Shown: one piece after another, positions 42,690 to 52,805 of the stretch
Layout of the letters: each line of letters opens with the position of its first letter
Numbering within the stretch: position 1 is the first letter of the stretch
Source of the DNA: Theropithecus gelada
Lineage: Eukaryota > Chordata > Mammalia > Primates > Cercopithecidae
DNA: 64,000 nucleotides
Assembly: GCF_003255815.1 (NCBI RefSeq)
Contig: NC_037670.1
Location: 66,247,064 to 66,311,063, forward strand
Direction: 5' to 3'
The notes under the pieces: generated by a model
What the model was told of the DNA's origin: nothing
The model's database searches: none
Seen by the model: the letters and a program-made list of their open reading frames with translations, nothing else
Made by a program: the position numbers and the translations under genes

Positions 42690-44270
42690 TTACTGGCTCT
42701 TTCCCAAATGGTGCTGGGAAAAGTGAATATCCACATGCAAAAGAATAAAGTTGGACTTCTATCTCGCCCTGTATGCAAAAATTAACTTAAAATAGACTTA
42801 AGACTTAAAGGTAAACCTAAAAACTGTAAAACTCGTAGGAAAAAAAAAATAGGAGAAACCTGCATGACATTGAATTTGTCAATGATTTCTTGGATTTTTT
42901 TGGATGATACAAAAAGCATAGGCAATGAAAGAAAGAAAGATTAAATTATACCTCACCAAAATTAAAATTTTCCATGTATCAGTGGGCACTATCAATAGAA
43001 TGAAAAGGCAAGCCATAAAATGGAAGAAAATATTTTCAAATCATATTTCTGATACAGGATTAATATCCAGAACATATAAACGATTTCTACAACTCAACAC
43101 AAACCAGCTTGGTTAAAAAATGAGAAATGGACTTGAATAGGCATTTCTTTAAAGAAAATACACAAATGGCAATTAGCACATAAAAGATGTTCACTATTAT
43201 GACTAAGCAAGGGGCTTATCCTTCATGTGTATCAAAGCTGATCCTATGGCACTGTTTTTTGAGAAAAGTAAAAGCTTTATTGTGAGTCATCCCACGAAAA
43301 GACAGGGGACAACACTCACCTCTATCCCCCTGCTATCTGAGTGGCGGGTTGAGCTTTTATGGCATTTCTAACTAATCCCAGGTGACGCCAACGCAGCTGG
43401 TCTGCTGGGATGATGATGTTAACAATTAAGTGAAAACCTTTTCCCATTGTACGAGCCAGGGCTACATCCATTTGAGCTGGTACTGTGGTTGCAATATCCA
43501 TAATCATTAGGGAAATATAAATTAAAATCACAAAGGGATGCTACTTTATACCCATGAGGGTAGCTATTGTCAAAAAGAAAGAAAATAATACATGTTGTAG
43601 AGGATGTGGAAAAACTGGGAATTTTGTGCATTGCTAATGGAAATGTAAAATGAGGCCGTGACTGTGGAAAACAGTATTGTGATTCCTCAAAATAGTAGAA
43701 ATAGAATTACCATACCATGCAGAAATTTCACTTCTGGTTATACCCAAAAGAATTGAAGGCAGGGTTTCAAAGAGATATTTGAACAGTCATGTTCTTGGCA
43801 GCGTTATTCACAATATCTAAAATATGGAAGCAACCCAAGTGTCCATGGATTGATGAACAGATAAATCAATTGTGGTGCATTTATACAATAGAATATTCTA
43901 TACCCTTAAAAGGAAGGAGATTTTGACATTTGCAATATAGATAAACCTTGAGAACATTATGCCAAGTGAAATCACCAGTCATGAAAGAATAAATACTGTA
44001 TGATTTGCATCGATGATGTCCTTAGAGTAGTCAAGTTCATAGAGACAGAAAGTAGAATAGGGGATGCCAGGAGATGGGGGAAGGGGAATGGGGAGTTAAT
44101 GTTTAATGGGGACAGAGTTTCATTTTGCGAAGATGAAAAGGTTCCGGAGACGGATGGTGCTGATGATTGCACAATGTTGTGAATGGATTTAGTGCCACTG
44201 AACGAGACACTTAAAAATGGCTAAAATGGTATATTTTACGTTTTGTAATTTTATAATATTTAAATATAAA
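42690..44270 (+). mobile_element. Old LINE-1 (ORF2-3'UTR), split by a ~290-bp insert
   Basis: Plus-strand L1M: 'aaatggtgctgggaaaagtgaatatccacatgc', 'agggttaatatccagaacatataaac'-type words, then interruption at about 43203-43496, resuming 'cattagggaaatataaattaaaatcac' through 'tgtgcattgctaatggaaatg' to the 3'UTR ('gttaatgtttaatggggacagag', 'gatggtgctgatgattgcacaa'). No intact frame. Confidence 0.85.
43203..43496 (-). mobile_element. Unclassified insert, LTR-like layout
   Basis: About 290 bp of higher-GC sequence inside an L1. On the minus strand it has a TATA-like 'gccataaaagctcaaccc', then about 60 bp downstream an AATAAAG signal ('cacaataaagcttttacttttctc') and a further ~60 bp: the order expected of U3-R-U5. 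Plus-strand ends can be drawn as TGACTAAG ... ATATCCA. I cannot name the family and see no convincing TSD. A 69-codon minus frame spans it. Confidence 0.45.
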
Positions 44271-44314
44271 GAGTTTACTGGCCCCAAGGATAGTTGCTCA
44301 AAAGCTGAGTTATT

Positions 44315-44704
44315 GGCTGGGCATGGTGGCTCATGCCTATAATCCCAGCACTTTCGGAGGTTATATATATATAAATATATATAAAAATATATAAAAAAAT
44401 ATATATAAATATATAAATATATATAAATATATAAATATATAAAAATATAAATATATATAAAAATATAAATATATAAATATATATAAATATATGTATAAAT
44501 ATATATAAATATATAAATATATATATATATATAAATATATATAAATATATATATAAATATTTAAAAAATTAGCCAGGTATGGTGGTGCACACTTGTACTT
44601 CCAGCTACTCAAGAGGCTGAGGTGGGAGTATCTCTTGAACCTGGGAAGCAGAAGTTGCGGTGAGCCGAGATTGCGCCACTGCACTCCAGCCTGGGTGACA
44701 GATC
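44315..44704 (+). mobile_element. Alu carrying an internal AT-repeat expansion
   Basis: Plus-strand Alu: 'ggctgggcatggtggctcatgcctataatcccagcactttcggagg', then 200 bp of ATATAAAT-type repeat, then 'ttaaaaaattagccaggtatggtggtgcacac' to 'ctccagcctgggtgacagatcaagg'. A perfect 14-bp TSD, AAAGCTGAGTTATT, lies at 44301-44314 and 44720-44733. The rest of the left arm (~80 bp) is missing. Confidence 0.95.
44361..44560. repeat. (ATATAA)n microsatellite within Alu
   Basis: About 200 bp of only A and T, mixing TATATAAA, ATATAT and AAATATAT units. Antisense frames reading Ile-Tyr-Leu repeats are an artefact. Confidence 0.95.
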
Positions 44705-44733
44705 AAGGAAAAACATAAAAAAGCTGAGTTATT

Positions 44734-45197
44734 ATTATCTGAAATCCTGTAGAGGGACTTTCTATAGTGGGGAAAACAGTCCACTGGAGAGCCTATAAAC
44801 TCCTCTAACCCTGTCTTCTGTGAATGAGTAGAGAGATGAAGTACAGGTCCTTGGCCCTTTACATTTATCCCCAAACCATATCTTCCCTCATCCAGCATTT
44901 CCAGCAATACAGGAAGGAAAGAAAATGAAAAGATTGTCTGATTTTACTATGACAACCTTTCATGAGATCTGGTCCAGAAGCGTGCACCCCATGGCTGTGT
45001 CCTCTCACCTGTGAAAGGAGGATCCACCTCAGTAAGCTGAGCTTCCTCCCAACCTGACAGACTACACATACCAGGCCAGAATTTCCTAATATAGACTCTC
45101 TTGGACACAAATAGGCTGGAAGCTGTTCCTCAGGATGAAGATGGACTTATACCAAGTACAATGCGGAAAGCATCGTAATTGAATTATCTATAAAGGA
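44734..45197. other. No recognised element
   Basis: Apparently single-copy; frames of 81-100 codons on the minus strand overlap the Alu edge and have no motif. Confidence 0.4.
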
Positions 45198-45788
45198 TCA
45201 TATTTTATTTTCTGGAGATGGCCACAATGATAGTTTCTTTACCACATTTTTTTCTGATGTGGGAATGTGATTCTTCTTGCATTGAGTGCTAGGGTTTATG
45301 TTACCTCCCTTGAATCTGGGTGGGACTGTGACATGTCTGTAAGCAATAGAGTGTGGATGACATGATGCTGCATGTGTTCTGAAGTCAGGGCAGAAAGCCA
45401 CTGCTGCCTTGCTCATTGGACATTCCTGCTTGGAGCCCTGAGGGCCCTGCAAGGCATCCAGTGACCCAGAGTCCACCAACACCTGAGGACACCATGCTGC
45501 TGGGGAGCCCAGGCATAGGTGCTCCTAGTGACGATCCTAGTCTCTGACTCCTCCCAGCCCAGATACCACACATGATGAATATTGGAGTCCTCAGATGACT
45601 GCAGCCACCAGCCATCGAGTCCCCTCTGAGTCTTCCCCCCAAGTCCTCACTCATCATGGAGCACAGAGAAACCATCTTGCTCTGCTGTGTCTGCATTTCT
45701 AACCCACACATCCATGCATATGATCAAATGGTTGCTGTTGCATGTGATTAAATTTGGGATTGCTTGCTATGCAACAATAGTTAATAGA
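45198..45788 (+). mobile_element. MLT1-type LTR (ERVL-MaLR)
   Basis: Plus-orientation: 'cttgaatctgggtgggactgtgacatgtctgtaagcaatagagtgtgg', 'cttggagccctgagg', 'accatgctgctggggagccc', 'catcatggagcacagagaaaccatcttgctctgc', ending 'ttgctatgcaacaatagttaatagaatg'. About 590 bp, MLT1H-K age. A 94-108 codon minus frame pair is a shadow. Confidence 0.78.
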
Positions 45789-45942
45789 ATGTACATGTGC
45801 ACAGAGAAAAATTTCTAAGTCTTAGAACAAAGAAACCTGTTTAACTTTATTTTACAAAGCGTATCCTTTGACTACCAATCTCCTTTCTCAGGCAGTCCTT
45901 ATTAACATTATGGAAAACTATTAGTCTCTAAAACTCATTTTA

Positions 45943-46194
45943 AAAATAATTTCAGCTTTTATTTTAGATTCAGGATGTACATGTACAGATTTGTTACATG
46001 GGTATATTGTGTAATGCTGAGGTTTGGAGTGTGAATGATCCCATCACCCAGGTACCCCATAGTTCGTTTTTCAACCTTAGGCTCCCTCCATCCCTTTCCC
46101 CACCAAGAAGTCCCCAGCGTGCACTATTGACATCTTTATGTCCATGTGTATCCAATCTTTAGCTCCACTTTTAATGAGAATGTGCAGTATTTGG
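45943..46194 (-). mobile_element. LINE-1 3' tail with perfect 14-bp TSD
   Basis: Minus-strand L1 3'UTR, 252 bp: 'attttagattcaggatgtacatgtacagatttgttacatggg', 'accccatagttcgtttttcaacc', 'actattgacatctttatgtccatgtg'. Bracketed by identical TAAAACTCATTTTA at 45929-45942 and 46195-46208. The target AAAATGAG matches the L1 endonuclease A/T preference. Confidence 0.95.
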
Positions 46195-46454
46195 TAAAAC
46201 TCATTTTAGAAAGTGTTACCTCATCTTATGTGACAGAAGTGATTTTTAAAGTGTTGAACAGGAATCAGAATTTTACATATATGTTTGTCTACAGGATACA
46301 AACCAACTGAATGATTGGGTATTTGGAAAAACCTAATTCAGTTGAAGTTGTTGATCTAGAAGCCCAGGATAGGTAAAATTAAGAATTATTGCTGAAGAAT
46401 TTTTTGCTGACATTTTGGTATTTATATTTTTACGTCTATTTAATTAGGATGGTT

Positions 46455-46630
46455 TGCAGTGTAGTCAGGAATTATAAGTACTGTGCCTTGGTTTCCACAG
46501 GTGTAAAATTAGGCTCAGTATAGTTTCTAACTTACAGAACTTTTGTGAGAATTGAATGCGAACAGTATCCAAGCACCTGACACAATGCCTAGTACATAAC
46601 AGTCACTAAATATGTTACCATTTATTAATA
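46455..46630 (+). mobile_element. MIR
   Basis: 'ctgtgccttggtttccacaggtgtaaaattagg', 'acttttgtgagaattgaatgcgaacag', 'aagcacctgacacaatgcctagtacataacagtcactaaatatg': sense MIR 3' two thirds. Confidence 0.9.
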
Positions 46631-46783
46631 GAATATGAAAAATTATTTACAGTGAAAATAGTGTTATTAGTGAATACTTATCAGAACAATAGCACAGGCT
46701 GGATCAATAAAATCAACATTGTCCCATTAGTTAGTCATCCCATAGAATAGAAGACATAATGGAGAATAGAAAAGAAAAAGGAT

Positions 46784-46905
46784 CAATGCTTTGGGAGACA
46801 GAAGCGGGGAGGATCACTTGAACCTAGGAGGCTGAGGCTGCAGTGAGCCATAACTGCACCAGTGCACTCCAGTCTGAGTGACAGAGCAAGACTCTGTCTC
46901 AAAAA
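46784..46905 (+). mobile_element. Alu fragment with internal deletion
   Basis: 'aatgctttgggagacagaagcggggaggatcacttgaacctaggaggctgaggctgcagtgagcc ... ctccagtctgagtgacagagcaagactctgtctc' plus A-tail. The left-arm start is fused to right-arm sequence, about 120 bp, as in a FRAM-like or deleted Alu. Confidence 0.88.
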
Positions 46906-47611
46906 AAAGAGGACCAAAAAATGAAGAATACAAAAAACAAAAAAAAGTGAAGCTATGGCATTAGAATTAAAGCAATCCAGATGGAATATGAAGTATAATG
47001 AATTTAGCAAACTACAGTGCTGTCAACCTGGGAGAGTGATAAAAAATTTTTTTTTATAATTACTTCTACATAAATGAGGAATGCTGTTGGGATGTAACTA
47101 TAGCTTCTAGGGGAGTGGTTTTCCTTCAGTATAAACCAAAGCATCTATGTTTTTTTCTTATCCAAAGACTGAATAAAGAGGAAGTTTATAATTTCCTTCC
47201 AAGAGGTTGTAAACTTCCTTAAGATAAATACAGCAACCAACTGTGTCATCTAATTGCAGGATGTTGTAGGCATGCTAACAGGCCTGAGAGACTCTGCTTA
47301 AAAGCAGTTCTCCTTGTGATATGTAGCGTGGGAAACCCCACATTTTTTGGCAATTGTTCACTAAACTTCAATTTGAGGCTCAATAAAGAGTTTTTTAAGA
47401 TCATTGTACTAACAAATAAGTAGTGTCACATTTGGGGACACATCTGTTCTTAATTATCTTTAACTTGGCCCATAATTCAGAAGGCGCCAAATAGTCCCAG
47501 CAGAACTTCAAATATTTACCACCTTGGAAATTCCATCTTGTTTTCTAACTATACTGGTGAATGATACCCACAGAGTAGGGCCTGACTATAGAAACACCTT
47601 CCCTTTTAGGT
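46906..47611. other. No recognised element
   Basis: Apparently single-copy, AT-rich; nothing recognised. Confidence 0.4.
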
Positions 47612-47796
47612 GAAGTTATCAGATTTGGTAAATAAAAACAGAATTCCTAGTTAAATTTGAATTTCAGATCAAAACCAAATAATTCTTGATATAAATATGT
47701 TCCATGCAATATTTAGGACACATACTATGTTTTTTTAATTCTTCAACTGAAATTCAAATTTAACTGAGTGTCCTGTGTTTTATCTAGCAACCCTAC
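47612..47796. mobile_element. Palindromic non-autonomous DNA transposon (MER53-like)
   Basis: The two halves are reverse complements: left 'tcagatttggtaaataaaaacagaattcctagttaaatttgaatttcag', right 'ctgaaattcaaatttaactgagtgtcctgtgttttatctagcaacccta', around a centre 'gatataaatatgttcc ... ggacacatactatg'. About 185 bp, a diverged foldback element. Name given from memory of MER53. Confidence 0.72.
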
Positions 47797-48515
47797 ATTA
47801 GGAGTAAGATGGAACAAAGACTAGGTCAGCAGAAATTTAAGCCAGGTACAAAGGTTCTGCATGAATATCCAGAAGAAAATGAAGGATGATTGTGTAACTG
47901 GCAGGACTACCAACCACCACACATGAACTGAACAGCCCATGTACCCAAATTGAGAGCTTACTTTTTTTCCTATCTCTCTCTTATGCATTTGCTTGCTTAT
48001 GGCAGTCTGGGATGTGTAAGGCAGTGTAAAGTGCAGCAGACCCAGACAGGAAACGACCCATGTGGGTGCTATTCTGTTGAGATGCAGCTTCCCATTGCTG
48101 GGTGCCCCTTGTTCAGGCACTGTTTGATTCTCCATATAACCATGCAACAGAAACAAGAGAAGTTCAGGAACTGGGTCTTGGTGACAACAACCAAAGGATT
48201 TGTTGAGAATGATAGAACCCACTCTCTCGGATCACAAGGACATATGTTGTTTGCTTTGAAAGTTCATATAAAAATACATGTTTCCAAGATATAGCCAATA
48301 TATGGGAAGTTGACAAGTTCCATTTCTCCCTCCCCGAGAAGCTGATGGATGCTCAGCCAGGGGATATTCTCTTTCTAGTTACAGACACGGCTTGACTCAA
48401 GATTTTGCTGATCTGAGCCCCAGGCTGTTCAAGCCCCTAGGCCCTTTGCATCAATAATCTCATGATCAGTCTCTGCTTTTGTACCTGGTGAAAGTTAAAA
48501 TGTAATTGGTGCATT
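47797..48515. other. No recognised element
   Basis: About 720 bp of apparently single-copy sequence. Frames of 114 codons (plus, 47950-48294) and 133 codons (minus, 47821-48222) overlap each other and show no domain that I recognise; I do not call either. Confidence 0.4.
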
Positions 48516-48672
48516 CAGAACTGTGCAGTGTCTGGTGCATGGGCTTGGGACCCTGCCATTTGAGCTCAGCTCCTGCTCTGCATGTACAAGTTGAACAAAC
48601 TTGTCTTCTCCATTGTCCATTGGTTGTTGTGAAGATTAAGTAATTTAACACTTTGTTCTTAGAACAAGTGCC
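48516..48672 (+). mobile_element. Probable MIR
   Basis: 'gagctcagctcctgctctgc', 'ttgaacaaacttgtcttctccattgtccattggttgttgtgaagattaagtaatttaacac' and 'cttagaacaagtgcc' fit the sense MIR order with a deletion. Confidence 0.6.
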
Positions 48673-48675
48673 AAT

Positions 48676-48727
48676 ATATACATACATACACACACACACA
48701 CACTCTCTCTCTCTCTCTCGCTCTCTA
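48676..48727. repeat. Compound (CA)n(CT)n microsatellite
   Basis: TACA units pass into (CA)n, then (CT)n, then 'cgctctctatcc'. About 50 bp. Confidence 0.92.
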
Positions 48728-50393
48728 TCCCTTGAGCAGGACCCTGGCTGCTCTCTGGTCAGACTGCAGAGGCTGGGCAAGGCCATTGCTGTGTGGTTTC
48801 TCTCTGAGCTGAGTTTTCCACGTTCTCTATGATTTTACAGGCTGCTGGTTCTAAGCATGCTTCCAGAAGATACCAACAGTTTTGATTAAGTAGTCTCAGA
48901 TGGCCCCCAGGCCATAGCATGTTTTAAAAGCTCTGCAGATAATTCAAATATCCATCAAGGGTGAGAAACATGGGTATAGAAAACGCTTTTGTTTGGGAAC
49001 AGGATATGCTTGATTTATGCTAAGATGGAAGTGATTTCCCTGTCCTTAATCTGTACCCATGCAAACTCTCCCATCATAGATAAATTCTCCACCAGGGGTT
49101 GACTCTTCTTTTGCCTGCCATTGTCACAGGCCACATAAGTACTCTGTGAGTAAGAAAAACTCAGCGGAAAACTGTCTTGAGAAATGATTTGGAGTTAGTC
49201 CCCTGACAGCCCTGCAAGACATCCCAGAAGACGTTGGTCTAGAAAAGACATGAATCACAGGATTCTCTACATGTTCTGGTTTGGCCTCTTGGAGCAGAGA
49301 CCCTGTCAATTGATGAACAACAACTTGTAGGTGTTCAAGCCTTAACTGAAGTAGACCTGTCTGGGGCTTTTTTATGCTTCTTTCCATCTATCAAGTCCTT
49401 TTACTCTCCATAGAACAGCCTAGATCCAGGAGTGATTTGATATACAATAAGGTGGTTTCTGGATACAGTTTACTTTGACCTCTCCTGGATACCCAAGTTA
49501 ACCCGTTTCAAAGATGGGACAGGGAGGATTGGAGAGGGCAGAATTGCAGCCGTGCTCCACTGCACTCCCCAGAATGAGGTCAAGTGCACACTAATGGGGC
49601 AGCTTTGCACAAGAAACTTATCAACAGAGACAGGAACTGCTTACTAGTGTCTCATACCTTCCCAGGTTCTGCTTAGGTAAAACAGCCCTTTTATAGAAAG
49701 GGTTAGGTTTTAACCAATGCCTTATAAGCCACAAGAGATGTTCCTCCTAGATGAGTGGCAGAAGGCACCAATCACCTTGAACTATTTCACATGCACAAAT
49801 TTAGAGCCAATACAAAGCATGTTTTAAATATTTAAGACAGACACATCTAAGAAGTTTCAACAGAAACTGTATTAACTAGACAAAACACAAAACCAGAGTT
49901 TATAACGGCTTACAAAAAAAGAACTCTTAAAAACAATTAAACTAATTACATTTGGCTATTTTTAGACCAATCCCACCAACCCAGTATCCAAATCATCAAC
50001 TTAAAACAATTGGTTTACAGCTGTAACATGTGTGCTTATGGCCTCTGATGCCTGGGGGAGAGAGGGGGCAGAGGAAGAGGGAAAGTATCATAGGGTTCCT
50101 AATTGCAGGCGTGGTGAAGAAAGCCACAACTGAGGGGGAGGTTTCCAATATGGCCCCCGGACACCATCCACTGTAGATCATGCCAAGATAAGACTAAATG
50201 TTTTGCTGTACCTTAAAATTCACAAACACACTTGACATGAAATAGCCCATGTGTTTTCATGGGAAAATTAAGGTCTTGATCTTTCCATTTCAAAGACTGA
50301 GAAACTACTTGCAGCAAAGAGTCCATTTTTCAAGCTTTGTTAGCTCAATTGTGTTCAGATATTTCCTCCTCCTCTTCCTATCTCAGGGCAAGG
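48728..50393. other. No recognised element
   Basis: About 1.67 kb without a confident repeat. An 87-codon minus frame at 49124-49387 has plausible protein-like composition but no domain or flanking element I can name. A remote ERV-internal origin is possible. Confidence 0.4.
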
Positions 50394-50799
50394 TGATACT
50401 AGTGAAAGGCAGCAAAACATGTCACCTCAAAATATGCCATTTGGGCATAAGGACATTTAGAGCTGAAGGTAATTGAAAAGAAGTGGATATAAGGAGATAT
50501 TTGCCTAAAAGCAAGACATAAACTTACAAAGCTGTCCCTCCCCTCCTCCACCAGAAAGGACAAAGATGGACCACCCGAGATGATCTTAGATCCTTGTCAG
50601 GCTGGAGACACCAGAGGAGACTACCTCACGGACTTTACTAACTTGTCTATCTACCATGAGTTTCCATATACAGTATCATCTTCCCACAATTTGCCACCCA
50701 TGAAGACTCAAGGGGCTTTTCTTTTGCCCTGTCACTTACCTTAAAAATGCATTGTTCTTTGTCGAAGATGCTGTATAGGTTGGAGTTCAAAGCCACCTC

Positions 50800-51464
50800 T
50801 GTTGTGCAAACCCCTATCAGCCTCAATAGGGAAAGTGCCAAGTTCAAAAGGCTGAAGAAGAGACCCAGAGACAGCAAACAAGATGTGGGGTTTTATTAGG
50901 AGATTACATACAGGAGAGAGAGTCCAGTGGCAGAGGACTGGCTAGGAGAACTACCTTATGTACAGAAATGGTCCAGGGGTAGTGGGCTAAACAAGGTAAT
51001 CTGCCTTAAACACAGTCCGGTGGCAGCGGGTTGGACAATGTATCGCCTTACATTCAGTCCAGTGGTGGTAGGCTGGACAACATATCCTCCTTACATACAG
51101 TCCAGTGGCCGTGGGCTAGACAAGATAACTGCATGGCCCAGTGGCAATGGGCTGGGCAGCAAAACCGCAACTGCTTGCAAACAGCATGTTAGCATTTATA
51201 GAGCATTTTCAGTTAACACCCTCCCCATAACCACCTCCAACTGGCAACCCTCACTGAACCTAAAACTCAGGACTTCGATCCCCTATATAGCCTGTGATAT
51301 GCAAGATGGTTCAGTGGGGCTCGGATGTTTCTCACAGATAAGAAACAAATCTCTGGGTTGGCCACACCCAGATTCCCTGTCTTGGAACATACATTGAGGT
51401 GCATCTATCAGGGTCATCCTAAGGATGTGCTTAAGTTATTGCTGTCAGTGGCATTTACTCTGCA
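50800..51464 (-). mobile_element. Solo LTR inserted in an LTR
   Basis: 665 bp with TG...CA ends (TGTTGTGC ... CTCTGCA on the plus strand) and identical 5-bp flanks ACCTC at 50795-50799 and 51465-51469. The minus strand carries 'aataaaaccccacatcttg' as polyadenylation signal and 'ggctatataggggatcg' as a TATA-like box upstream, so transcription would be minus. No internal sequence, hence a solo LTR. Family not identified. Confidence 0.85.
50929..51160. repeat. Minisatellite, ~43-bp units in the solo LTR
   Basis: Five to six imperfect copies of a unit with the core 'tccagtggcngtgggctggacaa' beginning near 50929, 50971, 51016, 51058, 51101 and 51137. Units differ by several bases and two are shortened. 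Confidence 0.88.
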
Positions 51465-51670
51465 ACCTCACAGAGAGTTTCTTTTTCCCTTAGTTTTCTC
51501 CCATGTGTATATAAAATATGCATGTTAATAAATTTCTATTCGTTTCTCTCTTGCTAATCTGTCTTTTGTTAAAGGCGTCCCAGCTTAGAATTTAGAGGGA
51601 GAGAGGGAAAATTACATTTTCCTCTCTTCCTGTTTCTGGCATCCTGTGCCAGGTATATTCTGAGTGATCT

Positions 51671-51770
51671 AAGCCAATGGTTCTCAAGCCTGGATGAAAT
51701 ACTCATCTGGAGAAATATTCAGGCCCACCTGAGACCAGATGATTCAGAATCGTGGCAGGGCCCACAAACC
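51671..51770 (+). mobile_element. Possible MER5-type hAT fragment
   Basis: 'ccaatggttctcaagcctgg' has the hAT terminal word 'cagtggttctcaa' and 'cctgagaccagatgattcagaatc' fits a MER5-like interior. The other terminus is absent. Confidence 0.45.
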
Positions 51771-51774
51771 ACCA

Positions 51775-52228
51775 GACGCTGGGAGTGAGGCCAGGAACAG
51801 AGCCTGCCCCAACATCTGCAGAGGGAGCACGGCCCTGCCAACAGCTTGATCGTGGACTTCCAGCTTCCAGGACTTTGACAATAAATTCACTTTGGGAGGC
51901 TGAGATGGGAGGTCACTTGAGTCCAGGAGTTTGAGACCAGGCTGGGGCAACATAGCAAGACCCCATTTCTACAAAAATTTTAAAAATGGCTGGGCATGGT
52001 GGTGTGTTGTGTGCCTGTAATCCCAGATACTTGGGAGGCTGAGGTGGGACAATAGCATGAGCCTAAGAATTGAAGGCTGCGGTGAGCTGTAATCGCACCA
52101 CTGCCCTCCAGCATGGGTGACAGGGTGAGATCCTGTCTCAACAAAATAATAATAAATAAATAACAAGAAATTCCTGTAATTGAAGTCATCCAGTTTGTGG
52201 TGCTTTATGCTACAACTCAAGCAAATTC
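51775..52228 (+). mobile_element. MLT1 LTR 3' part, split by an Alu
   Basis: 'gggagtgaggccaggaacagagcctgcccc', 'gagggagcacggccctgccaacagcttgatcgtggacttccagcttccag' (to 51884) and, after the Alu, 'ttgaagtcatccagtttgtggtgctttatgctacaactcaagcaaattc' (from 52170). Together these give the U5 end of an MLT1. Confidence 0.75.
51885..52165 (+). mobile_element. AluJ, 5'-truncated
   Basis: Starts at 'cactttgggaggctgagatggg', lacking the first ~30 bp, and runs to 'gacagggtgagatcctgtctcaacaaaataataataaataaat'. J-type 'gagtccaggagtttgagaccaggctgggg'. AATAAATTC before and AAGAAATTC after are a likely TSD. Confidence 0.92.
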
Positions 52229-52805
52229 CTGTAGGTGGGAAGACAGGTCTGCCAGCAGCACCTTAACCTCAGCCTGGCCATTTGGCATCCAGAGCAGAAT
52301 GGAACCCAGCATTTTAAGCCTCAGGGAGCATTTTAAGTCCTCTGCTCACTGGGGTCTACAGAAAGCCCAGCTGGCAGCTGAGGCTCACAGAAGACAATGA
52401 AGGACCTGACCTTTCGCATGGGCTCTTCCAATCACAGCATAGTGCTCCAGGAAGAGACAGAGAAGGGCCTGGCACATTTAGCAGCCTCACTGAGTTGTAG
52501 CTGGGGGTGAGGTCTTGGTCTATTTCCAAGATTCATCTTGTACACATTTGAAAATTGTTTTCGCATTTGTGATAAGACTAATGTCTTTGTGAAAGGTCCT
52601 ATGTGATAACTTCTCTTTAGAATTAAATTCCAGAAAAAGATTTCCACTTAAGGAATTGCTGTATAGCCTGTATAGCCTTTCATCAGATGGTGACAGTCAG
52701 GTAACCCATGACTTTCCCCTAATGCTTTGGGTAGAAATACCAGTTAAATTTAACTATTGACATAGTAAATTAGTGAATTTATGCCTCTCTCTGCCTTTCA
52801 TGTGA
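52229..52805. other. No recognised element
   Basis: Apparently single-copy, moderate GC at 52230-52510, then AT-rich; no motif. Confidence 0.4.

Larger units (their letters stand above)
50394..51640 (+). mobile_element. ERV1-type LTR, split by a second LTR
   Basis: Plus-strand LTR pieces 50394-50799 ('caaaatatgccatttgggcataaggacatttagagctgaagg', 'gacaaagatggaccacccgagatgatcttag', 'gttggagttcaaagccacctc') and 51470-51640 ('tttctcccatgtgtatataaaatatgcatgttaataaatttc', 'ctaatctgtcttttgttaaagg'). The second piece supplies the AATAAA and U5. Joining across the 50800-51464 insertion restores LTR order. Left and right outer edges are approximate and the subfamily is not named. Confidence 0.65.

Noticed and set aside
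44361..44684. Ile-Tyr-Leu repeat protein on the minus strand
   Set aside because: Translation of an (ATATAA)n microsatellite.
47821..48294. 133-codon minus and 114-codon plus frames overlapping each other
   Set aside because: No motif, no conserved-looking composition, mutually overlapping. Reported only as unrecognised sequence.
49124..49387. 87-codon minus frame with protein-like composition
   Set aside because: No domain or element context could be established from sequence alone, so no gene is called.
50927..51397. 156-codon plus-strand frame
   Set aside because: It reads through the antisense minisatellite of a solo LTR. Its repeat motifs follow from the tandem DNA repeat.
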